Part shown: positions 33,458 to 41,931 of the stretch, piece by piece
How positions within the stretch are numbered: the first letter of the stretch is position 1
Layout: the number at the start of each line of letters is the position of its first letter
Assembly (NCBI GenBank): GCA_024655865.1
Contig: JANLFM010000011.1
Span: forward strand, 16,548-62,320
Length of the DNA stretch: 45,773 nucleotides
Direction of reading: 5' to 3'
Source: Caldisericota bacterium
GTDB taxonomy: Bacteria > Caldisericota > JANLFM01
The notes under the pieces: generated by a model
What the model was told of the DNA's origin: nothing
The model's input: only the letters and a program-made list of their open reading frames with translations
Database searches by the model: none
Made by a program: the position numbers and the translations under genes

Positions 33458-34555
33458 GTGGAAAGAAAAGTGCGAGTAATCGGGGTTGATCCAGGAACTG
33501 TCAGTTTTGACGTCTGCGGGTTGGAAGACGACCAGGTGTTCTGCGATACTACCTTACCCACGGCCGAGGTAGGCGCTGCACCTCAACTTCTGGTTGAGTT
33601 CCTGAAATCAACCGCCCCTCTGGACTTTATTGTTGCTCCCTCGGGGTATGGCCTCCCGTGGGTAAACATTCAAGATTTTGGCCCTCGGGAACTCTTCCAA
33701 TATGTTCTGGTAGACAGTAAGGAGAGAAAACCGCCTTCCCTTTTAAAGGGGATGACCGAGATGATAAAACTCTTTAAGGAAACCGATCTTCCCGTGTACT
33801 TCATGCCAGGGGTCATCCACCTTCCCACCATCCCGGAGTACCGGAAAGTCAATAAAATCGATATGGGCACTGCGGATAAGCTCTGTTGCGCAGTACTCGG
33901 GGTTTTTGACCAGGCACGCCATTATGACATTCCCTACGAGAAGACTTCCTTTATCATGGTTGAAGTGGGCGGAGCTTACACAGCTGTAATGTGTGTTAGG
34001 GATGGTAAGATAATTGACGGTCTGGGAGGCACCTATACCAGCCTGGGGTATCTCTCCCTTGGGGCTATGGATTCTGAATTAGCCTACCTTTTGGGAAACT
34101 TCGATAAAGACGTCCTCTTTTCAGGAGGAGCGGCTTATGTGGCTGGCCGTCCCGATCTTACACCAGAGGACTTTGCCAGGCTCAGCCAGAGCGACGATCG
34201 GGTACGAATAGCCTGGGAAGCATTAATGGAGGGTGTGGTAAAATGCGTGCTCAAAGAGATGGCTGTCCTGCCAGAGCCCCGGGAAATTTTGCTCTCTGGC
34301 CGCTTATGTCGCACAGAACGGATACTTCAGGAGTTAAGGGAAAGATTGGCACGCTATGCCCCGGTGCGAAGAGTTGAAGGAATTGCGAAAGTTGCTAAGG
34401 AGGCTGCACAGGGAGCTGCCATTATAGCCAATGGCATGGCCGGAGGAAAATTTAAGGAACTGGTCGAGGTAATGGAGCTTAAGGGCGCAAAAGGAACATT
34501 GCTGGATCACCTCTACATAAAAGACACGAATCGTTTGCGAGAAAAGTATTTATAA
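33458..34555 (+). CDS. DUF1464 actin/sugar-kinase-fold protein, H4MPT-cluster associated
   Basis: A 365-residue protein of the acetate/sugar kinase-Hsc70-actin fold. PHOSPHATE-1 motif: VIGVDPGTVSFDVCGL at about 7-22. PHOSPHATE-2 region: MVEVGGAYTAVMCVRDGKI. Adenosine-loop region: ILLSGRLCRTERILQEL. The family (DUF1464) is mostly archaeal and has been called a predicted kinase, without biochemical proof. GTG 33458 follows a strong AGGAGGAGG. It is the last gene of the plus-strand cluster, so a kinase or ATP-dependent ligase-like step on a pterin or side-chain intermediate is possible (inference). Confidence 0.8.
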   Translation: MERKVRVIGVDPGTVSFDVCGLEDDQVFCDTTLPTAEVGAAPQLLVEFLKSTAPLDFIVAPSGYGLPWVNIQDFGPRELFQYVLVDSKERKPPSLLKGMTEMIKLFKETDLPVYFMPGVIHLPTIPEYRKVNKIDMGTADKLCCAVLGVFDQARHYDIPYEKTSFIMVEVGGAYTAVMCVRDGKIIDGLGGTYTSLGYLSLGAMDSELAYLLGNFDKDVLFSGGAAYVAGRPDLTPEDFARLSQSDDRVRIAWEALMEGVVKCVLKEMAVLPEPREILLSGRLCRTERILQELRERLARYAPVRRVEGIAKVAKEAAQGAAIIANGMAGGKFKELVEVMELKGAKGTLLDHLYIKDTNRLREKYL

Positions 34556-34638
34556 ACCCAGGCAGGCATTAAAAGTCAAAGAGAGCGTGAGATTCAAATG
34601 GAGCTTTCAGGCAGAAACTGTATTATTTTTTGCTGCCT

Positions 34639-34676
34639 AAAGTGTTTCCCTTCCCTTTTCGGGCATATAATATGAA
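34639..34676 (+). promoter_or_regulatory. TATAATATGAA-type promoter, DegV gene
   Basis: TATAAT at 34666-34671 with the same upstream AAAGT/TTCCC/CCCTT block as 28200-28237. An inverted pair AGGCAG...CTGCCT (34613-34639 region) overlaps its upstream edge. Predicted start point near 34678, ten bases before the degV-like ATG with AAGAGG between. Confidence 0.5.
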
Positions 34677-34688
34677 AAGAGGTTTGAG

Positions 34689-35528
34689 ATGGAACTGGGC
34701 ATAGTAGTGGACAGCGTGGCCGATCTACCGGATGAGATTATCCAGGAGTACGGGTTTTCTCTGGTACACTTTCCCGTTTATTTCGGGGAAAAGACTTACC
34801 TGGACAAGCTAAACTTGAGTTCTGAGGACTTCTTTCGGCTCTTAAAGGATAAAAGCGACTTTCCCCGAACGGCTGCTCCCTCAGCCGGAGCCTACCTGGA
34901 GGCTTTTCGGCGCCTGATTGAACAGGGTAAATCGGTTCTGGCTTTTACGATTACTTCTAAGCACTCTGCCGCCTATCAATCGGCGTTACTGGCAAAAAAA
35001 ATGCTGGAAGAAGGGAACGTGGATGTGATCGATACCGGGAGCGCCTCCATGGGAATCGGCCTTCTGGCGATTAAAGCCGCAGAGATGATCAGGAGCAAAT
35101 TCAAGAAGGAAGAGATTCTTGCTCGAATCAGGGAACTCGTGCCCCGGGTGCAGGTTCTGGCGATGCTACCGGATATTTCCTATGCAGGCCGAGGGGGCAG
35201 AATCTCTGCACCTGTGGTAAAGCTCGCCACCATTTTGAACATTAAGCCCATAATTCGTATCAGAAGGGGAATAATTGAACTGGTAAGCAGGGTTTCCAAT
35301 TACAGCGCTGCCATTCAGAAGTTCGTTTCTAAAATCAAAAGTGAAATCGGGACAAGGGTCTGTCGGGTTGCGGTAATGCATGCGGGCGTACCTGAAGAAG
35401 CCCTGGAGCTTAAAGTTCAGTTGAAAGAGATTCCCCACGAAGGAGAAATTACCATCGCAGAGATCGGCCCAGCATTGGGAACTCACTCTGGGCCAGGTGC
35501 TCTGGCGGTAGCCTTTTATCCAGAGTAA
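34689..35528 (+). CDS. DegV-family fatty-acid-binding protein
   Basis: A 279-residue DegV protein. These bind a fatty acid between two alpha/beta domains and, in Firmicutes, serve as the carrier subunit FakB of fatty-acid kinase. Features: LGIVVDSVADLPDEI, FPVYFGEKTYLDKL, FPRTAAPSAGAYLEAF (carboxylate-binding Ser/Thr), TITSKHSAAYQSA, VIDTGSASMGIGL and LGTHSGPGALAVAF. Full length. No fakA-like kinase lies next to it. The gene is monocistronic or co-transcribed with the MFS gene 37 bases downstream. Confidence 0.93.
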   Translation: MELGIVVDSVADLPDEIIQEYGFSLVHFPVYFGEKTYLDKLNLSSEDFFRLLKDKSDFPRTAAPSAGAYLEAFRRLIEQGKSVLAFTITSKHSAAYQSALLAKKMLEEGNVDVIDTGSASMGIGLLAIKAAEMIRSKFKKEEILARIRELVPRVQVLAMLPDISYAGRGGRISAPVVKLATILNIKPIIRIRRGIIELVSRVSNYSAAIQKFVSKIKSEIGTRVCRVAVMHAGVPEEALELKVQLKEIPHEGEITIAEIGPALGTHSGPGALAVAFYPE

Positions 35529-35565
35529 GGTTGCTCCAGAAAACAATTAGGAATTAAATATCCTC

Positions 35566-36822
35566 ATGTCTGCCCTTAAGAATGGCGGAATCATCGCAGC
35601 AGAAAACCGTTACTTTCAAAGGGTTCTGTCCTCGCTGAGGAACAGGAATTATCGCATTTACTGGATTGGCCAATCGGTCTCCCTGATCGGCACCTGGATG
35701 CAGTCCACCGCACAGGGTTGGTTGATCTTACAGCTTACCAACTCCTCTTTTTACCTTGGCCTGGTTTCCGCGCTGGGAACGCTTCCCGTGCTTTTCTTCT
35801 CCCTTTTCGGAGGAGCTATTGCAGACCGCGTGCCCAAAAGAAAACTGCTCCTTTTCACCCAAACATCCCTGGCCATTCCAGCGCTCATTTTAGGAGTTTT
35901 GGTTTTAACCAACAGGGTGGAAATCTGGCACGTGATGCTACTGGCGTTCTTTTTGGGTCTTATGAACGCCATTGATGCTCCCACCAGACAGTCATTCATT
36001 ATTGAGCTCGTAGGCAAGGATCTTCTGATGAACGCCATTGGGCTGAATTCCATTTCTTTTAATATTGCCCGCATTTTAGGGCCAGTAGTTGCAGGAATTT
36101 TGATTGCCGTGGTTGGTCTTCCCTACTGTTTCATCATCAATGGGTTGAGCTTTTTCGCCACGATCACAGCTCTTCTTTTGATGCGCATCCCGGATGTGGC
36201 GAGGGCATCCAAGGGAGAGGAAATATGGAAGAGTGTCAAGGACGGCTTACGCTTCGTGCGCACGAGACTGGATATCTTTTCTCTCCTGGCTATCGTGGCC
36301 TCCTCCTCCATTTTTGCTTTCTCCTACACCACCTTGATGCCAATTTTCGCCAGAGACGTCCTGAATTCAGGGGCCACGGGCCTGGGTGGTTTAATGTCAG
36401 CGGTGGGGGTAGGAGCCCTTTTGGGAGCTTTTAATGTGGCCGCATTGAGCACCGGGGGAAGAGGCGCCAGGGTAGCCTTCGTTGCTAATCTGACCCTTTC
36501 TCTTTCGCTCGCGCTTTTCTCCTTCTCCCGCTGGTACTGGCTTTCCACTTTTTTTCTGGCGGGTGTAGGGTTTTCTATGATCACCCAGAATTCCACCGTG
36601 AACAACCTCATCCAGACTAATACTCCTGATCACATGAGGGGAAGGGTAATGGGCCTTTACAACATCACCTTTATGGGACTGGCTCCTTTGGGAAACCTGC
36701 TTGCCGGAACTATCGCCCAATTTTTAGGGGCACCGTTTGCGGTTCTAATCGGAGCCATTCTCAATGCTTTCTTGGTTATATTGCTTTTCCGTCTGCGCCC
36801 GGAGATGAAGAACCTTTCTTAA
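35566..36822 (+). CDS. MFS transporter, enterobactin-exporter-like (EntS/DUF894 type)
   Basis: A 418-residue major facilitator with about 12 hydrophobic helices. It begins with SLRNRNYRIYWIGQSVSLIGTWMQ, the typical start of the EntS-like subgroup, and has the loop motif GGAIADRVPKRKLL between helices 2 and 3 and TPDHMRGRVMGLYN near helix 10. These export siderophores or drugs; the substrate is not predictable. Only a weak ribosome-binding site precedes ATG 35566. The stop overlaps that of the convergent MATE gene through a shared TTAA. Confidence 0.9.
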   Translation: MSALKNGGIIAAENRYFQRVLSSLRNRNYRIYWIGQSVSLIGTWMQSTAQGWLILQLTNSSFYLGLVSALGTLPVLFFSLFGGAIADRVPKRKLLLFTQTSLAIPALILGVLVLTNRVEIWHVMLLAFFLGLMNAIDAPTRQSFIIELVGKDLLMNAIGLNSISFNIARILGPVVAGILIAVVGLPYCFIINGLSFFATITALLLMRIPDVARASKGEEIWKSVKDGLRFVRTRLDIFSLLAIVASSSIFAFSYTTLMPIFARDVLNSGATGLGGLMSAVGVGALLGAFNVAALSTGGRGARVAFVANLTLSLSLALFSFSRWYWLSTFFLAGVGFSMITQNSTVNNLIQTNTPDHMRGRVMGLYNITFMGLAPLGNLLAGTIAQFLGAPFAVLIGAILNAFLVILLFRLRPEMKNLS

Positions 36823-38180
36823 AAGAACTTTCTCCAGGTTCCTTTTTTAAAGAAATAGTAAACGATCGCCGCCCTCAGGGACCAGTCAAAGATGGTTGCC
36901 AGCCACACGCCCGCAAGCCCTAACCCCAGAGGGAAAGCTAGGAGATAAACGAGAAGCAAACGCCCTATGAAAACGCCAAAGAAAGTCGCTATCATAGGGC
37001 TTTTGGTGTCCCCTGCCCCCCTCAGTGCACCGGCAACTATCATGAGGACAGCAAGACCTGGCTGCTCCAGTCCACCCAGACGAATGGCGATTCCTGCTTG
37101 CGCCAGAACCTGGGGGGTTCCACCAAAGAGCAAGGCGATCTTATCACCAAAGGCAAGAAAGACCAAACCAAATGAGGATAAGATGGTCAGGCCAATTTTC
37201 AAGGTGCGCATTACACTGCGCTCCGCAAGTTCTGGCCGCCTGGCCCCCACAAATTGGCCCGCTAAGGTAGTGGAAGCCGCGGCAAAACCCCATCCGGGCA
37301 TATAGGAGAGCGATTCAATGCTTAAGGCCACCTGGTGCGCGGCCAGGGCCACTTCTCCCAGCGCAGAGACGAACCTCATAAAAACCACCTGAGCGCCTCT
37401 GAAAATTAAAGCCTCCCAGAAAGCCGGAGAAGCAAGGCGGGTTAATTCCTTTAAAAGTGGTTTTTCCGGTTTTAACCCCATAAGTTGGAAGTAAAACTCG
37501 CCCTTGCCCAAATACACCAGGAAGATCACGATCAGGCTGCTCAATCCGGTGGCGATGGCTGTAGCCCAAGCAGCTCCTGCAACACCCATTGCAGGAACCA
37601 CTCCCCAACCGTAAATGAGCAGGAAAGCTAAAATAATGTGCAGGATATTAGCGAACCCATTGATGAGCATGGGTGTGCGCGTATCTCCAGAGCCCCTTAA
37701 GGCCCCAAAAAGCGTTTGGGCAGGGAAAGCCAAAAAATTCACGAGGACAATAAGACGAAAATAAAAAACCCCTTTTTCCAGGGCCTCACCCTGTAGGCCC
37801 ATCAGTTTAAGAACGGGAAAACTTAAGAAATACCCACTTACAGCTACAAGAAAGCCAATAGTAAAAGCCAAAAAAAGGGCTTGCCCCAGGTAACTCCGAG
37901 CCCGGGAAAATTCCCCGGCGCCCCAAGACCGCGCTACAAGAGAAGTTCCTGCAACTACCAGGGCCGCGAAAAGTTGAGTCAGGATCAGGTTGAGAAATCC
38001 ACCCATGGCTACTGCCGCTAAAGCCGCGGAACTTCTCAGCCAGCCGACCATAATAGTATCGGTAAAGGAGACCAGGGTCATAAGCAGGTTCTCAACTACC
38101 GCGGGACCGGTCAAAGAGAAAATAACTCTATCTAATTCTTTCCTCGTAGGGTTGGCGGAAAGAGTAAAACTCGTCCTCAA
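36819..38180 (-). CDS. MATE-family efflux transporter
   Basis: A 453-residue protein with two homologous six-helix halves. The first includes SLTGPAVVENLLMTLVSFTDTIMVGWL; the second has SPAFWEALIFRGAQVVFMRFV and GAGDTKSPMIATFFGVFIGR. The repeated GALRGSGDT/GALRGAGDT motif is diagnostic of MATE (NorM/DinF-like) antiporters, which export cationic drugs or metabolites using Na+ or H+. The start is TTG 38180 with AAGGCG about 12 bases upstream; no ATG fits. It lies 18 bases after the GGDEF gene stop, so the two are an operon. Confidence 0.92.
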   Translation of the reverse strand: MRTSFTLSANPTRKELDRVIFSLTGPAVVENLLMTLVSFTDTIMVGWLRSSAALAAVAMGGFLNLILTQLFAALVVAGTSLVARSWGAGEFSRARSYLGQALFLAFTIGFLVAVSGYFLSFPVLKLMGLQGEALEKGVFYFRLIVLVNFLAFPAQTLFGALRGSGDTRTPMLINGFANILHIILAFLLIYGWGVVPAMGVAGAAWATAIATGLSSLIVIFLVYLGKGEFYFQLMGLKPEKPLLKELTRLASPAFWEALIFRGAQVVFMRFVSALGEVALAAHQVALSIESLSYMPGWGFAAASTTLAGQFVGARRPELAERSVMRTLKIGLTILSSFGLVFLAFGDKIALLFGGTPQVLAQAGIAIRLGGLEQPGLAVLMIVAGALRGAGDTKSPMIATFFGVFIGRLLLVYLLAFPLGLGLAGVWLATIFDWSLRAAIVYYFFKKGTWRKFF

Positions 38181-38198
38181 TTTATTATTCGCCTTAAA

Positions 38199-39629
38199 TT
38201 AACTGGCCTGAAAAGCTACGACCTTATTTTTTCCGATCTCCTTTGCCTGGTACATGGCCAGGTCGGCCCTTTTTAAAAGCTCCTCAATAGAAAAGGTCTT
38301 CCCCGCCTCAGAGCCTGCTACTCCTATGGAAATTGTGAAAGGAAGACCACGTTCCACTTTCTCCTTCAAGCGGTTAGCCATAGTCACTGCCCCATAAATG
38401 TTGGTTTCGGGCATTAATATCACGAATTCCTCTCCCCCGAACCGAGCGAGCACATCAATTTCGCGGCAGTTTTGCTTCATTTTGTCCGCAAGATCCTTCA
38501 GGGCCTGATCACCCGCTAAGTGACCAAACCTGTCGTTGTACTTTTTAAAATTGTCAATATCCACCATGGCTAGAGAGACAGGATGACCATATCTTTCTGC
38601 CCTCAAGATCTCCTTCTGGGCGAGCTCCAGGAAGTGCCTGCGGTTGTAAAGGCCGGTGAGGTAATCTGTAATTGCCATTTCCCTGGTTCGTTCATAGAGA
38701 ATTGAGTTATAGAGAGCAAGGGAGATTTGATCGGCAAGACTTATGATTAAGGTCTGTCTTTCCGAATCAAAAAAATCCTTTTGCCTGCTTTCAATATCCA
38801 AAACCCCAATGACCTTGCCTTCTGCTTTAAGAGGGATGGCCATCTCGCAGATGGTCCCTGGTGCTCCTTTTATATAATCAGGATCTTTGCTTACGTCCTC
38901 TACAACCTGAATTTCTCCCGTGGTAGCAGCTCGCCCCGTGATCCCCTTGTTCATGGGAATTAGGATATTAGAGACCTCTCTAAAGTACCCCCTTTGGGCG
39001 CGAATGCGCATCGCTTGCTCCTTCTCATCACTAATCAGGATGGCTGCGGTGTAAACCCCGGCTACGGAAGCCAGGGAGTCGAGGATCATGTCAAGGGTTT
39101 GATCCAGCTCGAGCTGAGAACCAATCACGTTGGCGGCTTTAAGCAACAGGGAAAGGTCTTCTGTCCGCCTGGCCAATTCCTGGCGCAGCAAAAACAGGGC
39201 TAAAAGATAGGAGATGGCCATTACCAGAGGGTTGGCTCTCTCAGGATCTATAGTCACCTCCTTCATGTAAAAAACCAGAAGGTATCCTGGTTGCCAATCC
39301 CTGAGTTTCAAGCTGTAAAGAACTACTGAACCCGGAGCTTCTTTGGAAGCCAGATTTTTCCAGTCTTTACCCTTTATCACCCCGTGCTCTCCGGCCAGCC
39401 TCAGGAGGTCTTCCTCTTTCACCTCCTGAGGCACCAGGGCCGGAGGAAAACCCGGGGAAGCTAAGGGAGCAAGATACTCGCCCTTTCTCAAGAGGAGCAA
39501 AAATTGATCGGAACCAAGTATTGCCTTGGCCTGTGGAGAAATCTCCTCCCAAAGGAAAAAGCGGTCTCCCCACTTTTCCATAAGCTCATAGGGGATCTCT
39601 CCCGGCACCAAATTTTCTCCTCGTTCCAT
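38199..39629 (-). CDS. GAF-GGDEF diguanylate cyclase
   Basis: A 476-residue cytoplasmic signalling protein that makes cyclic di-GMP. Residues 1-145 are an unassigned sensor-like region with a short hydrophobic helix (PLVMAISYLLALFLL, about 134-148). A GAF domain follows at about 155-300 (QTLDMILDSLASVAGVYTAAIL, NKGITGRAATTGE). The GGDEF domain covers about 315-470 with DYLTGLYNRRHF, the active loop GGEEF at 398-402 and the inhibitory I-site RxxD (REID) exactly five residues before it, so product feedback is expected. Co-transcribed with the MATE transporter. ATG 39629. Confidence 0.93.
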   Translation of the reverse strand: MERGENLVPGEIPYELMEKWGDRFFLWEEISPQAKAILGSDQFLLLLRKGEYLAPLASPGFPPALVPQEVKEEDLLRLAGEHGVIKGKDWKNLASKEAPGSVVLYSLKLRDWQPGYLLVFYMKEVTIDPERANPLVMAISYLLALFLLRQELARRTEDLSLLLKAANVIGSQLELDQTLDMILDSLASVAGVYTAAILISDEKEQAMRIRAQRGYFREVSNILIPMNKGITGRAATTGEIQVVEDVSKDPDYIKGAPGTICEMAIPLKAEGKVIGVLDIESRQKDFFDSERQTLIISLADQISLALYNSILYERTREMAITDYLTGLYNRRHFLELAQKEILRAERYGHPVSLAMVDIDNFKKYNDRFGHLAGDQALKDLADKMKQNCREIDVLARFGGEEFVILMPETNIYGAVTMANRLKEKVERGLPFTISIGVAGSEAGKTFSIEELLKRADLAMYQAKEIGKNKVVAFQAS

Positions 39630-39662
39630 TTCTCCCCTCTCGATTCCTCTTCTTAAAAATTC

Positions 39663-41744
39663 TTAAAGCAATATCCTGGCGTCCACCACGATAAGACCCG
39701 ACTCGTAAAGCATTACCGGGTTGGCATCCAGCTCTTTTATCTCGGGGAAGTCCACCACGAGCTGGGATAACCTGGATAAAGACTCAGCCAGAGTATCTAG
39801 ATCCCTGGGTCCTTGCCCCCTTACCCCTTTGAGAATTGATGCTGCCTGAATTTCCAAGGCCATTTTCTTCGCTTCCTCAACGGTTACCGGAGCCACGCGG
39901 AAGGTAACGTCCTTCAGCACCTCAACAAAAATACCGCCCAACCCGAACATCACCACCTGCTGGAACTGCGGATCGCGGATAGCGCCGAAGATCACTTCTG
40001 TGCCCCCAGGAGAGGCCATTTTCTGAACAAGCACGCCCACGATCCGAGCATCAGTTTTATATTTCCTGGCGTTGACTATGATTTCTTCGAAGGCCTTTTT
40101 CACATCCTCAGCATTCTTGAGGTTTATCTTAACTCCCTTCGCTTCGGTCTTGTGGATGATATCCGGAGACGAGATCTTGAGCACCACGGGGTAACCGATT
40201 TCTTCGGCCGCCTTCACCGCCTCTTCAGGGTTTGTGGCCAGGATACTGGGGGCTAAGGGCAACCCGTAGGCTTTGAAAATCTGTCCGGCTTCATATTCCA
40301 TTAAGGCTGTTCGCCCTTCGAACTTTACTTTAGTAAGGATCTCCCTGACTTTTTCCTTGTCCACGGGGTGAGGGTGGAATTGAAGATCTTTTCTCTTCAG
40401 GCACTTTCCGTAGTGACGCAGAGCGCTAAGGGCACTCAGGGCATCATCAGGATCAAAATAGGTGGGGATGCCCTTGCTCTTGAGCCATTCTCCGGCTTTG
40501 ACACAACGCTCGCCCCCGATGAAAGAGACAACTATGGGCTTCACTGCCCCAGCCTGAACGTAGGCTTCATAAAGGCCCTCGGCGATGTTCTGGGGATCAG
40601 TAATCGAGGTCTCACAATAAAGGATGGCGGCGCCATCCGTCCAGGGATGGTTCAGCGCATCCAGGAGGCAACCCTGATACCAGGGGCGGTCAGCCATTCC
40701 AGTCATGTCAACTGGATTGCGGGGGCTACCGAAATCGGGCATCCACTTGCGAAAAAGGTTTTTTAGATCCTCTGGTGGGTCAGTAAGAGGGATTCCGTGC
40801 CTTTCCGCAGCATCGGTAGCCAGAACGCCGGCTCCCCCACCATTGGTGATCACGGCTACGTGATCACCCATTAAGGGTTTCATCATAGAAAGAGCGATTG
40901 ATCGGGTAAAAAGCTCGTCCAGGCTCCTGGCGGGGACTATTCCGTACTGCTCAAAAGCGGCAGTATATACTTTGCTTGATCCCGCAAGAGAACCTGTGTG
41001 GGAGGCCGTAGCAAGTTCCCCTCTCTGGGAAACACCGGCCTTCAGGGCTACGATGGGTTTCCTGCTTTTTCTAGCGGATTCCAGGAACTTCCTCCCATCC
41101 TTTACGCCCTCTATATACAGGCTGATACAGGTAGTGTTTGGATCCTCATTCAGGGCATCGATGAAGTCAGCGAAATCCAAATCAGCCATGTTTCCAATGG
41201 AGATCATGTGGGATATACCAATCTTATTGATCCAGGTCATACCGTCCAGAGCAATGAGCAGCGCACCACTCTGAGAAACCAAGGCTATTGGCCCGGGGTA
41301 TGGAAGGTAGGGCCCAAAAGATGCGTTCGCTTTAGCGGGATTGTTGAGAATACCCACGATATTGGGGCCAACGAGGTACATATTGTACCTGTGAGCAATA
41401 TTCACCAATTCCTCTTCCAGGTCCTTGCGCCCGACCTCTCCAAAGCCGGAGGTAATTACGGCAACTACCTTCACGCCCTTTTTTCCGGCGTCCTCAACGG
41501 CCTGAAGCGCTACAGCAGCAGGAACGGTCAGTACAGCAAGATCCACATCTTCTGGAATTTCTGTGGCAGCTTTATAGCATTTGAGACCAAGGATCTCATC
41601 AGCGTTGGGGTTTACCGGGAAAATCTTGCCTTGGTATTGGGAATCCAGGAGGCCTTTTACAACCATATAGCCAATGGAGCCTTCCTTACGAGATGCACCG
41701 ATAACCGCAATGGAGCGAGGGTTAAAAATTGCTTCTAATTTCAC
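39663..41744 (-). CDS. acetate/acyl-CoA ligase (ADP-forming), fused alpha-beta chain
   Basis: A 693-residue NDP-forming acyl-CoA synthetase. Alpha part (about 1-455): CoA-binding AVIGASRKEGSIGY, VVAVITSGFGEVG, VGPNIVGILN, ALVSQSGALL and the phosphorylated histidine H249 in TASHTGSLAGS. Beta part (about 460-690): ATP-grasp with YEAGQIFKAYGLPLAPS, YPVVLKISSPDIIHKTEAKG and LGGIFVEVLKDV. It converts acetyl- or acyl-CoA, ADP and phosphate to acid and ATP, typical of archaea and some anaerobic bacteria. Start GTG 41744 with GGAGGAAG upstream. It suggests ATP gain from acyl-CoA in a fermentative or acetogenic life style (inference). Confidence 0.93.
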   Translation of the reverse strand: MKLEAIFNPRSIAVIGASRKEGSIGYMVVKGLLDSQYQGKIFPVNPNADEILGLKCYKAATEIPEDVDLAVLTVPAAVALQAVEDAGKKGVKVVAVITSGFGEVGRKDLEEELVNIAHRYNMYLVGPNIVGILNNPAKANASFGPYLPYPGPIALVSQSGALLIALDGMTWINKIGISHMISIGNMADLDFADFIDALNEDPNTTCISLYIEGVKDGRKFLESARKSRKPIVALKAGVSQRGELATASHTGSLAGSSKVYTAAFEQYGIVPARSLDELFTRSIALSMMKPLMGDHVAVITNGGGAGVLATDAAERHGIPLTDPPEDLKNLFRKWMPDFGSPRNPVDMTGMADRPWYQGCLLDALNHPWTDGAAILYCETSITDPQNIAEGLYEAYVQAGAVKPIVVSFIGGERCVKAGEWLKSKGIPTYFDPDDALSALSALRHYGKCLKRKDLQFHPHPVDKEKVREILTKVKFEGRTALMEYEAGQIFKAYGLPLAPSILATNPEEAVKAAEEIGYPVVLKISSPDIIHKTEAKGVKINLKNAEDVKKAFEEIIVNARKYKTDARIVGVLVQKMASPGGTEVIFGAIRDPQFQQVVMFGLGGIFVEVLKDVTFRVAPVTVEEAKKMALEIQAASILKGVRGQGPRDLDTLAESLSRLSQLVVDFPEIKELDANPVMLYESGLIVVDARILL

Positions 41745-41873
41745 GAGCTCTTCCTCCAGTATTTAGGTTTTAATGGTAATCACTGGTATTATAAAACTAA
41801 TTTCTTTTCTGAAAAGCCCTTATCCGGAAAAATCAGAGAACGAAAATCTTTCTCCATAAATCATAATAATCTC

Positions 41874-41931
41874 TTGACAACCATTCCTCTTAGATATAAA
41901 TTGTCACTATGTCAATTTGGTTGAATGACAT
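41874..41931 (+). promoter_or_regulatory. promoter and operator-like repeats of the MocR-like operon
   Basis: TTGACA lies at 41874-41879, with TATAAA at 41895-41900 (15-base spacer) or TAAATT at 41897-41902 (17). The start region carries ATGTCA (41909-41914) and TGACAT (41926-41931) as an inverted repeat, plus another TGTCA at 41902-41906. This overlaps the predicted start codon, as an autoregulatory site could. Confidence 0.5.
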
